A DNA stretch of 64,000 bases, from assembly GCA_008690995.1 (NCBI GenBank), contig VRMN01000001.1:992001-1056000 (forward strand). The letters run 5' to 3'. Every line of letters begins with the position of its first letter. Position 1 is the stretch's first letter. The notes beneath the pieces are model-generated. The model saw only the letters and a program-made list of their open reading frames with translations, was not told the origin of the DNA and searched no databases. This DNA is from Porphyridium purpureum. Lineage: Eukaryota; Rhodophyta; Bangiophyceae; Porphyridiales; Porphyridiaceae. Below are positions 46,604-55,367 of the stretch, piece after piece. A program made the position numbers and the translations under genes.

Positions 46604-47239
46604 ATGAACGCCGGAGACAGAATGGGAGACGCATTTGTGGGAACAGTGCGCGTCGGATATTTGCGAGGAAGGCAAGATCTTGCTGTGGGCAGACATGCGC
46701 CGCAGGTTTGTGCGAACAGCCCGAAATGGGGTGCTTTGTCACGCGCACGGTTTTCTCGAGTGAGTGGTTTGACCATGCAGCAGGTCTCGGCTTCGGAAAA
46801 TGCGACGGCGGAAACGCGCAAGGCGTTCGAGAGTGCAACCAATTGTGTGGAATCGTTCTATGACGCGTGGAATCGCGGTAGTATTGACGATATGATGCTT
46901 TGCATTGCTGATGACGCCGAGTACGAGGACGCGATTTTCCCGAGCCCGTTCAAAGGCAAGGCGCAAGTCCAGCAGCTGTTTGAAAAGATCATGAAATTGT
47001 TTCCGCAAAACGCAGAGTTCATGGTGGATAGTATAGCCGACGGTGGGAAAGCCGCCGGCTGCAAGTGGCACGTGGAGCTAAATGGGAAGCCTCTACCGTT
47101 TTCACGGGGGAACAGCTTTTACGAGTTTGATGACGCTTTTCGCATACGGCGTGCGTTCGAAACACCCGAGCCCTTTATTAAGAACGGAAATGTCGTGTTG
47201 GGTCTTCTCTCTGTTGTGACCAAGCTGCTACGCCTGTGA
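46604..47239 (+). CDS. SnoaL/NTF2-like fold protein, probably plastid-targeted
   Basis: The protein is 211 residues from ATG 46604 (a second ATG lies at 46622). Residues 1-50 are rich in Arg, Gly, Ala and Val with almost no acidic residues, resembling a transit peptide. Residues about 65-195 form a SnoaL-like alpha+beta barrel (CVESFYDAWNRGSIDDMMLC, ADDAEYEDAIFPSPFKGKAQ, then KLFPQNAEFMVDSIADGG, GCKWHVELNGKPLPFSRGNS). Plastid NTF2-like proteins of this type occur in plants and algae; no activity can be assigned. It is convergent with the TEL2 gene. Confidence 0.78.
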   Translation: MNAGDRMGDAFVGTVRVGYLRGRQDLAVGRHAPQVCANSPKWGALSRARFSRVSGLTMQQVSASENATAETRKAFESATNCVESFYDAWNRGSIDDMMLCIADDAEYEDAIFPSPFKGKAQVQQLFEKIMKLFPQNAEFMVDSIADGGKAAGCKWHVELNGKPLPFSRGNSFYEFDDAFRIRRAFETPEPFIKNGNVVLGLLSVVTKLLRL

Positions 47240-47433
47240 TTTCAAAAGTCGCGCTCAGCGACCTGACGCCGCGCCTGAGGAACGGTTTCATAAACCGCAG
47301 GTGTGGGAACGCCGAGATTGTTTTTGCGCCCTTTACGTCTTGGTTGCCTTGAATATACGCGAGCGCTTCACATCACATCTTAAAGTACTCACGGCGCGCG
47401 CTTTTTCCTGTCCAGGCGGTTGCGAGCACGCGT

Positions 47434-49740
47434 TTATGACGCGAGCAGCTGCATGCGGTCTGCCCACTTGAGCGCGCATGAGGCGGCAAAGCGACGTACA
47501 AACTCATCTGAATCACGCTCAGCAACTTGCTCGAGCCACTCGAAGATGGAAAATCCCGAATTAAACTCATCATAGATTCCAAGTGTGAGAGAAAGATCTT
47601 GTAGCGTGTCCTCGACGACTGCGTTTGGAAGTGCCACTGCTACAGTTCCTAGAGCCAGAAAAACGGCTCGCCGCACTGCGGCATCCTCGTGCTGCCGCTG
47701 ATGGGCGCACAGCTGAGCCAGCTGTCCACACATGCGCGCAAGTTGCGGCGACGCGTGCCCCGCCAAGGAAGTTATGCTCGCTAGACTAGCAATCATATGG
47801 CCGAGCAGTCCGGCATCGGTGCGATCAAGGTCGATCATAGGACAACGCCGGGGAGCAGTCTGCATCCCAGTCCACAGAGATTGGAACAGCGGGTACGCAA
47901 TGGACGCAAACGCATTCACATCCCCTTCCGTACTGATCACTTTGGCAGCGCCCACCACAATCGAGAGCGCCTCGCTGCGCAGACTCAGAACTGTGCTAGT
48001 TCCAAAGACAAAGTCTTCGATGAGGATGAGCCCTACATTTAACGGGTGAAGCTCGGCCAGCGCCGACAGGCACGACCTGCGTATGCGAATCATGGACGAC
48101 TCCGTCGATGGCGCAAAACGGCAAGTCTCAAACGACATGATTAGGCGGGCAAAGTCGCCGCAGTATTCATAAATGCCAGGATGCCCGACGGGGTCGCGGC
48201 ACGCTTGAGTCACGTTCTTCAACACCTGCGCAAGGAGCTCGGGCTGGAGTTGCAAGTCATCCTTACCAGTCGCATACTCTCGAAGCACTCGGAGAAGACG
48301 CGGAAGCGAGTGTGGCGCTTGAATACGTCGAGCAAGTTTCACCGCGTCTGCGCTGAACGGTAGGTCCTGCGGAGTCTGTCCATGGTCAGACGACTCGACA
48401 AATTCATCGTCGCTGATATCATATGGCTCTAGTTCGTCATCGTCCACACTAGGTTGGAGTAATCTTTCGGAACGTTCAGGTGGCGCCTTTCTGCTCGCCT
48501 TTTGCACAGAAATTGTGCCTCTATCTGAACTCAACGTTGCTGCGGCAAAAGCAGGCCCGCGAACAAGCTGAATAAGCTCTATTTCCGGACCTGTGGGCGA
48601 CTCGGGAAGCTCAAACTGCACTTTGTGTTCCGAGCTCCACCAGCTTGAGAAACGCTCTGCGACCATCATCCCCATCAACCTTGTTTTGGAGCAAGCTGCG
48701 GTCAAATGCGCGTTTACGCCCGCAAGGGTATTCTCGAGGATTTCAGTTGTGCTGTGCTCATCGTGCACGTGCTCCTTGGAGATTGTGCCGTTCAAAAGAA
48801 GCACGAACAGCGCGCAGTGCATCCTTCTCTTCTCCAGTCCGAGAGACCGTATAAAACTCGGTTGCGACCAGTGGAGAGATGTATGGACAAGCGCACAGAC
48901 CAGATTGCTCGAACTCCATGACATTGCACGAACAAGTGAATCAAGATCAGTCACGCACGCACTTAAGGAAATTGATTGTGTAAGCGCCATTTGAAGCGCC
49001 TGTTCTGACGAATTGAGCAGCTCAGGAAGCAGCTGCTGCTGGTCTGGCATGCTACAATGTTGCAAAATGGTTCGGATCATCCGTCCTGCGTACTGTGGCG
49101 GTACCGTTGCCATAAATCTTTGAATGACACGATTTTCAGAAGACGACTGCAAAATTACCTCTTCATAACCGCGGGCACAAAGCCTCTGCACCAGCTCGTC
49201 ACCTAGCGCCCCAATTTGCGGTTCCTGGTCATGCTGTACGAGCAGCTTTCCGGTTGCCGCGACGAGAGGACGCAAGTAACGACTCTCCCCGAACGGGGAT
49301 TCCGGGTCCAACGCGCCCCCAACTACATTCTGTATGCGTTCCGGTGCGGCGACCAGTGCTGAGACCACTTTTGACTGCAGTGCGGGTGGCAGACGGAGCT
49401 GGACCAAGTCCATGAGCAGCGTGTAGAAAAGGCCATCCCGCTCCATATCCAAGGCCGTTCCACAAGTCAGCCACTGCCTCAGGACATCCACTGCCGCGTA
49501 CTGATGACTCTTGTCCACGTCTGCAGTACACAACTCCAACACAGCGTATGTGGCCAGTGACGCGTATGGCATTGCGCGCAGCCCAGGCACGTCCCCTTGC
49601 CAGTTTACATTCTGCTCGGTACGCTCCGCAGAGTCCAAGATTGAACCGCGTCGGAAGATAACGTCTGCCTGTACTCGTGCCACATATTCTTTTATCTGAT
49701 ACACAAACGTCGACGAGTCTGGATCCAACGTAACATCCAT
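47434..49740 (-). CDS. TELO2: TEL2/TELO2-like PIKK chaperone subunit
   Basis: The protein is 768 residues from ATG 49740; a longer frame starts at a GTG. It is almost wholly alpha-helical HEAT-like repeats. The TEL2 landmark regions are present: RLMGMMVAERFSSWW followed by KVQFELPE, then the acidic linker DDDELEPYDISDDE, and after it a second helical half starting PHSLPRLLRVLREYA. TEL2 works with TTI1 and TTI2 and HSP90 to mature ATM, ATR, TOR and related kinases. Length is near that of other TEL2 proteins. Recognition rests mainly on these motifs. Confidence 0.8.
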   Translation of the reverse strand: MDVTLDPDSSTFVYQIKEYVARVQADVIFRRGSILDSAERTEQNVNWQGDVPGLRAMPYASLATYAVLELCTADVDKSHQYAAVDVLRQWLTCGTALDMERDGLFYTLLMDLVQLRLPPALQSKVVSALVAAPERIQNVVGGALDPESPFGESRYLRPLVAATGKLLVQHDQEPQIGALGDELVQRLCARGYEEVILQSSSENRVIQRFMATVPPQYAGRMIRTILQHCSMPDQQQLLPELLNSSEQALQMALTQSISLSACVTDLDSLVRAMSWSSSNLVCALVHTSLHWSQPSFIRSLGLEKRRMHCALFVLLLNGTISKEHVHDEHSTTEILENTLAGVNAHLTAACSKTRLMGMMVAERFSSWWSSEHKVQFELPESPTGPEIELIQLVRGPAFAAATLSSDRGTISVQKASRKAPPERSERLLQPSVDDDELEPYDISDDEFVESSDHGQTPQDLPFSADAVKLARRIQAPHSLPRLLRVLREYATGKDDLQLQPELLAQVLKNVTQACRDPVGHPGIYEYCGDFARLIMSFETCRFAPSTESSMIRIRRSCLSALAELHPLNVGLILIEDFVFGTSTVLSLRSEALSIVVGAAKVISTEGDVNAFASIAYPLFQSLWTGMQTAPRRCPMIDLDRTDAGLLGHMIASLASITSLAGHASPQLARMCGQLAQLCAHQRQHEDAAVRRAVFLALGTVAVALPNAVVEDTLQDLSLTLGIYDEFNSGFSIFEWLEQVAERDSDEFVRRFAASCALKWADRMQLLAS

Positions 49741-49864
49741 CCTCTCTGTCTCGTTCTTTCCCTTCGGCTCTTCGTTACCAGCTGCGCGGCCTGTCGCGCC
49801 TTCAAGCTTTCGCACAACCGCTTGCCTTCACAGTTACTGTACCTTTTCAACACGAAGTGTACAA
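49741..49864. promoter_or_regulatory. Compact bidirectional promoter, TEL2 / Na+/H+ exchanger
   Basis: Only 124 bp separate the ATG at 49740 (minus) from the first ATG at 49865 (plus). If the exchanger starts at 50012 the spacer is 271 bp. Confidence 0.45.
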
Positions 49865-51904
49865 ATGAGTACAGTGGTTCTTGCAAAGTTAGGGTATGTA
49901 CAGTGCGTTGGTGTGGACTGTGGATTTGAGAGCATGCTGTCGAGTGGGGTGTTGCAAGGGAGGAGCTGCCGCGCATTTCGGAAGAGACCCGCGGACAGGA
50001 GCAGAGCGAGAATGGCGTCGAGTGGAGGTGGCGGGACGCCGGTGCCGCCAAATGCGGGCCCTGAAAGCGCGACGCGGGCTGCGCACAGCAGCGTGCGAGG
50101 GGAACGGCGGGAGGCCACGCAGCCTGAGGACGGGAGCCCGATGGGCTTGCGTGCGAACGTGTGGTCGCCTGCCAGTATTGTGAGCGTGCTGCTGCTCCTG
50201 GCTGTGATCGGGGTCAGCGTTAGCGCGATTCTGAATTCGCAAAAGGGCGCCGTTGCGTGCCCAGAATGCAACTGCGGCTCGTTGGATGGAGCGCCGCACG
50301 CCCGCGAGACCGTCGACGAAACGGCGCTGGGCCTCGGGCTGTCTGTGCTATGCATCACAGTCGTGGCCTGTATCTTGACCTCCTACTATCTTCAGGAAAA
50401 GCAGATTTCCGCCATGCCTGACTGTATCGCGTACGTCCTGATTGGCGTTTTCGTGGGCTCCACGATTCGGATTGCTGGCGCATCCAATGCGGCGGGGTAC
50501 GCGCTGCCGGGCAAAGAGCAATTGTTCTTGTTTATTCTCCCACCCATCATTTTTGAGGCAGGATATTCTCTCAACAAGCAGGATTTCTTCTCCGAATGGG
50601 TTTCCATTCTCGCCTTTGCGGTAATAGGGACACTGGTGTCTGCCCTCTTCTATGGGTTCGGAATGTATTTGCTCGGCACAGTAGAGGTCAGTTATCCCTT
50701 TTCTTTATGGGATGCGCTGAAATTTGGGGCGCTGATTTCTGCGGTGGATCCGGTTGCAACGATCGCGGTATTCAGCGCGCTGCGTGTCAACAAGACGCTC
50801 CACTTTCTGGTGTTTGGCGAGAGTGTACTCAACGACGCGGTGGCCATCGTCCTGTACCAAACCTTCTCCGATCTTGGGAGTGCCGGTGAGCATACTACAT
50901 TTTACAAGCCAATCTTGAATTTCTTCTTCATGTTCGTTGGCTCGTTTGTGGTTGGTGTGGTCACGGCCTGCGTGACGGCACTGCTGCTCAAGTACACCCG
51001 ACTCAGCGCTACCCCTACGCTTGAACTTTCGCTCTATGTGCTCATGGCTTATCTGCCTTACTTCATTTGCGAGGGGCTCGGTATGAGCGGCATCATGGGG
51101 ATCCTTGCGAGCGGCGTGACGCTTGCCCACTATGCTTTCTACAATCTCTCGCGCATCTCGCAGATTTCTTCGCAACAAGCGTTCCGCTTCATGTCGTTTA
51201 TAGCCGAAACGTTTCTGTTTGTTTACTTGGGCATTGCACTGACGAGCTTCCGGCATCTGTGGGACATCAAGACGCTCCTGTTTGGCATCTTGCTGACGCT
51301 TGTGTCTCGCGCCGTGAACATTTATCCGTTAGCGCTGGTGTTAAACCGCTATCGCTCGCAGCAGATCAGTGCGAAAAACCAATTCATCATGTGGTTCTCC
51401 GGTCTGCGTGGTGCGATTGCGTTCGCGCTTTCGCTCAACTTCACCAGTATTCTGGAAGAAACCCAAAGGGTCGTGGTTGCGACGACTCTAGGCATTGTCT
51501 TGTTTACCGTCATCGTGCTGGGCGGTGGGATCATGCCTCTGCTGCGGCTACTGCGCGTCGAGGGCGCTGCAGACTCTAATATGTATCGCGAGGTGTCGCA
51601 CGGGCCCAAGGTCCTGTCCATGGATGCGGTGAAGAACTCACCTTTGGACTCTGGCACGAACGCGTCGCTCGCAGAGTTTGCCGCAGCGTCGCCAGATGTG
51701 GACCAAGTCGATGAGCAGGCGGACGCCGACCAGATGAGCTTTTTTGCAAAGCTGGACCGCCTTTGGCTTGCTCCGGCACTTACCGTGCCTTATGACCGCG
51801 GAGACCGAACTACGGAGAGCTTTCAGCGGCTTGTAATGCAATCTGACTACCTTTCAGTCAGCCCGCACGAGATGGGCGAGATTTTGTCTGGTGGCACACA
51901 CTGA
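49865..51904 (+). CDS. Na+(K+)/H+ exchanger, NHE8-like (CPA1 family)
   Basis: The frame encodes 679 residues from ATG 49865; ATG 50012 (MASSGGGGTP) would give 630 and is an equally credible start given the tight divergent spacer. About twelve membrane segments are visible. The amiloride-binding-like segment is FLFILPPIIFEAGYSL (about 220). The core ALISAVDPVATIAVFSALRV and FGESVLNDAVAIVLY carry the paired ND of electroneutral exchangers. The spelling is closest to the endosomal/Golgi NHE8 branch. It probably sets lumenal pH and sodium or potassium. A short cytosolic tail of about 110 residues follows. Confidence 0.93.
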   Translation: MSTVVLAKLGYVQCVGVDCGFESMLSSGVLQGRSCRAFRKRPADRSRARMASSGGGGTPVPPNAGPESATRAAHSSVRGERREATQPEDGSPMGLRANVWSPASIVSVLLLLAVIGVSVSAILNSQKGAVACPECNCGSLDGAPHARETVDETALGLGLSVLCITVVACILTSYYLQEKQISAMPDCIAYVLIGVFVGSTIRIAGASNAAGYALPGKEQLFLFILPPIIFEAGYSLNKQDFFSEWVSILAFAVIGTLVSALFYGFGMYLLGTVEVSYPFSLWDALKFGALISAVDPVATIAVFSALRVNKTLHFLVFGESVLNDAVAIVLYQTFSDLGSAGEHTTFYKPILNFFFMFVGSFVVGVVTACVTALLLKYTRLSATPTLELSLYVLMAYLPYFICEGLGMSGIMGILASGVTLAHYAFYNLSRISQISSQQAFRFMSFIAETFLFVYLGIALTSFRHLWDIKTLLFGILLTLVSRAVNIYPLALVLNRYRSQQISAKNQFIMWFSGLRGAIAFALSLNFTSILEETQRVVVATTLGIVLFTVIVLGGGIMPLLRLLRVEGAADSNMYREVSHGPKVLSMDAVKNSPLDSGTNASLAEFAAASPDVDQVDEQADADQMSFFAKLDRLWLAPALTVPYDRGDRTTESFQRLVMQSDYLSVSPHEMGEILSGGTH

Positions 51905-52269
51905 AGCAATGCTGCGGTCGATGTGTGAAACTCATTATTATGGAATCTTTTGCTTGTAAAACAGTAAATTGTATGCGCATGTCCAAGCCTTGCAAAGTTC
52001 CGTCTCAAACCCACACGGACAGGGCGCCACGCGCTACTTTCCACATCTCTTCCTCTTTTTCATCAAGTTGCGCACCTGCGGGACCGAATGAATGCCTAAT
52101 AACGGCTGGCACAGAAGTGGACGTCGTACGAGCGTAGAACTCGGGGCGACTGTCGCGTCATTGTGCGCGGGATTGGTTAGACGCAGCCCAGTTCATCTGT
52201 GCGGGAAGAGGGTGTGGGATTGACGCAGGCATACTCCAAGTAAGGATCCGCGGGAACCTGGTTGCAGAC
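51905..52269. other. Spacer before the unrecognised membrane-protein gene
   Basis: About 365 bp between two plus-strand genes. Nothing is recognised in it. Confidence 0.4.
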
Positions 52270-53094
52270 ATGCGGAAAGTAGTGGCGCAGTCAGCCAGCG
52301 TCCTCTTTCTAGCTGTCACCCTTCCGGTTCTCGTGCATGCGTTGAGGAGCATACCCGAGGACGCTTTTTACTTGTTACAAGGCGGGCGTTTGGCTGTGCT
52401 GGTTTGGGCAGCGCTCAGTTTTTTGTCGGTGCCTGCTCTCATTGCATTTTTAATTCTTGACGATGACGCGCAAGTCATGCGTAGCCGCGCGCCGCGCGTA
52501 ATCACACTGTGGCTGGCTTGCGGGATCGGTCCGCTCGTTGCTGTTCTTTCCGTGGATGTGTTCTTCCTCCAGCGGTTCGGTCCGATAGTGGCGCGCGTCG
52601 CGCTTGTGTTCTCGATCGCCTACGGGACGATTGGGTTTGCCGTTGTCGTGGAGAAGTTTATTCGGCCTTCATGGGAACACCACCACGTGGGTGAGCGTAT
52701 CATGCAGCCATTGCAACCGGTCATCCGAACAGGGGGCAGTATTCTGTCCGGCGCGTACAAGCTGCTAGCCGCCGGGCAGATTCGGCTGGTAGCCTACTTG
52801 GAGGAACGAGTTAAAACAGTCGAGGGAGTGGTGGCAGAATTCGAGGCCAAGCTGGCAAGTGAGGTCGCAGAGACCAAGGTGACTACAGATGAGGCTCTGA
52901 AAGAGTTGGGTAACTCGCCGCAGGGCACCTCGCACGTGACGCTGCTGCGGCCTCAGTTGGATTCGTGCCTTGGGACATACGAGAAGGACCTCGAGACGAC
53001 ACTCAAGAATTACCGTGCGGTGCTTGAGATGCTTAATCAGCGGCTCGCGCGGGCTCGTAAGGAATTAGCGATCGCGCTTGGAGAGGGAACTTAG
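52270..53094 (+). CDS. Unrecognised membrane protein with coiled-coil-like tail
   Basis: The protein is 274 residues. Three or four hydrophobic segments lie in the first 135 residues (SVLFLAVTLPVLVHAL, LAVLVWAALSFLSVPALIAF, VITLWLACGIGPLVAVLSV, VARVALVFSIAYGTIGFAVV). A charged helical region from about 170 to 272 (AYLEERVKTVEGVVAEFEAK; LETTLKNYRAVLEMLNQRLA) looks like a coiled coil. I recognise no family. The layout suggests a membrane-embedded protein with a soluble helical arm. Codon use and flanks look ordinary, so it is probably a real gene. Confidence 0.7.
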   Translation: MRKVVAQSASVLFLAVTLPVLVHALRSIPEDAFYLLQGGRLAVLVWAALSFLSVPALIAFLILDDDAQVMRSRAPRVITLWLACGIGPLVAVLSVDVFFLQRFGPIVARVALVFSIAYGTIGFAVVVEKFIRPSWEHHHVGERIMQPLQPVIRTGGSILSGAYKLLAAGQIRLVAYLEERVKTVEGVVAEFEAKLASEVAETKVTTDEALKELGNSPQGTSHVTLLRPQLDSCLGTYEKDLETTLKNYRAVLEMLNQRLARARKELAIALGEGT

Positions 53095-53375
53095 AACGCG
53101 ATTTGAATTTTGGAATTGGCACATAGAGAGGATCGTGCCAGCAGTTATAAACGACGCAGACCATAAATATTCCATGCTGCTTCGGCAACGGACCCGACTT
53201 TGCTCAGAACGAGACGATTGGGTTGCCTTCCCGTCTCCGGACGGAATGAAATACATCGGAAAACTTCCGCGCTGCGGCTGATGCTCGAATCCGTTCGAAC
53301 AGACGATTCAGTCCCATACGAAGCTTTATTGTCGCACGAGGCTAATACACGGATGCTTCTCCTCCGGCGCACTCT

Positions 53376-54182
53376 CTAAGCAGTCATTCGCTTGGCCTCT
53401 TCGAGCTCCATGGCTTTTCGGATCTTCTCTTGCTTGTGCTGGCTCTTGATGCCCATGATGCCTCCGCCCCACTGCTTCCTGATCTCCGTGTATCTGTCAT
53501 TGAAGTTTCCACGAACCGACTCGATTAATTTTGCCAGCTCGTTCTTGTCGTCGGGTCGGACCCCGGTGAACGCGACAACGGTGGCCTTCTTCTTGTGGAC
53601 CACTTCGCCCAAACGCGCCTTGCCCTTGACGATGCAGTACGGCACGTCCATCTTGTGGCACAGCGCGGGGAGCCACAGAACCATCTCAATGGGATCCACG
53701 TCGTGCGCAATCACCACAAGCAGGGCCTTCTTCTGCTCCACCAGTTCCACAATATGGTTCAGACCATACTTCACAAAGACCGGCTTCTTGGAGTCGGCTG
53801 CCGCCGCGCCGTCTGCCTTCTCTTGCGCTGCCTTATTCAGACGCTCCTTCTTGGCCGCTCTGTCCTCCGGCTTGTACTTTGCCAGCAGCTTGAACAGCTG
53901 CGAGCTCAGATTTTTGTCGAGCGTCTTGGTGAACTGCCACACGCTTGGCGGCACCTTGAGGCGCATCGTCAAGATCCTCCTCTGCCTCTGAACCCGCACA
54001 TACTTCGGCCACTTGACGAAGCGCGACAGATTTCTCTTGGGTTGGATATCCTGGCCAATCCCAAAGTTCTTCGGGCGCTTCTCAAACAGCGGATGCTTCG
54101 GCGCCTTCTCGATCGTCTTCTTCAGCGCGGCCGGCGCCTCCGCGACCTTCTTGCCCTTCCCCGTAACTTTCTTCGGAGCCAT
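53376..54182 (-). CDS. RPL7A: 60S ribosomal protein eL8 (L7A)
   Basis: The protein is 268 residues starting [12 protein letters not shown] at ATG 54182. It shows eL8 hallmarks: [54 protein letters not shown], and the L7Ae kink-turn-binding core [49 protein letters not shown]. The C-terminus [20 protein letters not shown] also matches. It is full length and is a structural component of the large ribosomal subunit. A copia-type element begins 392 bp upstream of its start codon. Confidence 0.97.
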   Translation of the reverse strand: MAPKKVTGKGKKVAEAPAALKKTIEKAPKHPLFEKRPKNFGIGQDIQPKRNLSRFVKWPKYVRVQRQRRILTMRLKVPPSVWQFTKTLDKNLSSQLFKLLAKYKPEDRAAKKERLNKAAQEKADGAAAADSKKPVFVKYGLNHIVELVEQKKALLVVIAHDVDPIEMVLWLPALCHKMDVPYCIVKGKARLGEVVHKKKATVVAFTGVRPDDKNELAKLIESVRGNFNDRYTEIRKQWGGGIMGIKSQHKQEKIRKAMELEEAKRMTA

Positions 54183-54574
54183 CGCAGCGTGCCGCACGAC
54201 GAGGTTCCTCTCCTACCTCCCTTTTCCCAGCTGTCTCTGCACTTACTCCCGTCTCCTCACCAAACTTTTTCCCTGCACATACCCCTCCCCCCCTCACGCC
54301 AATTCCCTTCTATCATCAAATGACCCATTCTTCGTACAAAGTACACGTTTCTCTTCTTCCTTCGGGTCCCCGCCGGGAAGCCCATCCGACGGCGCGGGTT
54401 AGATCGAGGGTTGCACATTTCCGCCTTCGCTCCGCGCCAAACCCTCAATCTAACTAACCCTATTCATTCAGGGAAAAAAAAACAAAAACAACTGACCCCA
54501 CGAACCGAAAGCCGAACCGACTGTACCTCCTCATCCCCAAACACCCCTTTGATTTTTGTTGTCCTTCTTCCTCT
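54183..54574 (-). promoter_or_regulatory. Remaining 5' region of the eL8 gene
   Basis: About 392 bp between the eL8 start codon and the retrotransposon. It is pyrimidine-rich on the plus strand near the start codon and contains the inverted repeat at 54396-54460. Confidence 0.5.
54396..54460. promoter_or_regulatory. Imperfect inverted repeat with telo-box-like motifs upstream of eL8
   Basis: Left arm gggttagatcgagggtt (54396-54412) pairs imperfectly with right arm 54440-54460, containing aaccct and taaccc. AACCCT-type telo-box motifs are known in plant ribosomal-protein promoters. A regulatory role here is inference. Confidence 0.4.
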
Positions 54575-55367
54575 TGGAATTTCTCCCTTTCTGCTTTGTA
54601 ACCGAATCAACAAAACCGGACCGCTTCACCGATAACAGGAACTGGAAACCGCCACACCCCGGAAACTGACAAACCGACGACGAACCGACACACCGAAACG
54701 AACGGAAGGACAAGCAGGACAATCAGAGAAAAGTGGCTAGAAAGGAAGAGAGGACAGAAAATTCAACTTATAGGGGACTACGAGAGGGAGTGGACCGGTC
54801 TTGACAAGTGAAGGGTGATGGAAGGTACGTTTAAACCCCAGCTGCCTTTTTAAAAACACTCCAGACCGATATCCGCTCGCACAACACGCTAGCGTGCCTC
54901 TCCCGCAAATCCAACCCAAGTCTTCCAACGACTGCCTCAATCCAACTAACCAATTCTCTTTTTATTCTATTTGCCCTTACCTCTTCTTCTACCTTGACCT
55001 GGAAATTCCTGGGAACCAGCTTGCCCCTTCGTCCTTTTATACCCTTCGTCCTTGCTCTTTCCAGCAAGGACGGGAGAACAAATTTCTCCAACAGGACGAA
55101 TTTCCACCACAGGTTTTGATTCGTTCCACAACTCGCAACCACAGCCGGCCACGTATCCGGAAAATGGCCGGGAGGGCGCGTCAAGAACGAATCCAGAAGC
55201 TTCGGCCGGCCTTTGACCTTTGCACAAGGCCACACAAAACGACAATGACAAACATTTCGCAGGTCCGAGATCATCACGCTTCTCGAACAATCTTTCATCA
55301 TAGAACTTTCTAGGGTTTTGTACTCAAAACCCTACGGCGTCTCTCGGGGCGGAACCCTAAAATTCCA
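54575..55367 (-). repeat. 3' LTR of the copia element
   Basis: 793 bp with 8-bp terminal inverted repeats. A perfect 9-bp hairpin (agggttttg, loop tact) lies at 55312-55333, within the first 60 bases of the LTR in element orientation. The pol frame ends just inside this LTR. Confidence 0.95.

Noticed and set aside
54831-55301. 156-residue frame duplicated exactly at 59795-60265
   Set aside because: It lies wholly inside the two LTRs; the duplication is the LTR itself, not a gene family.
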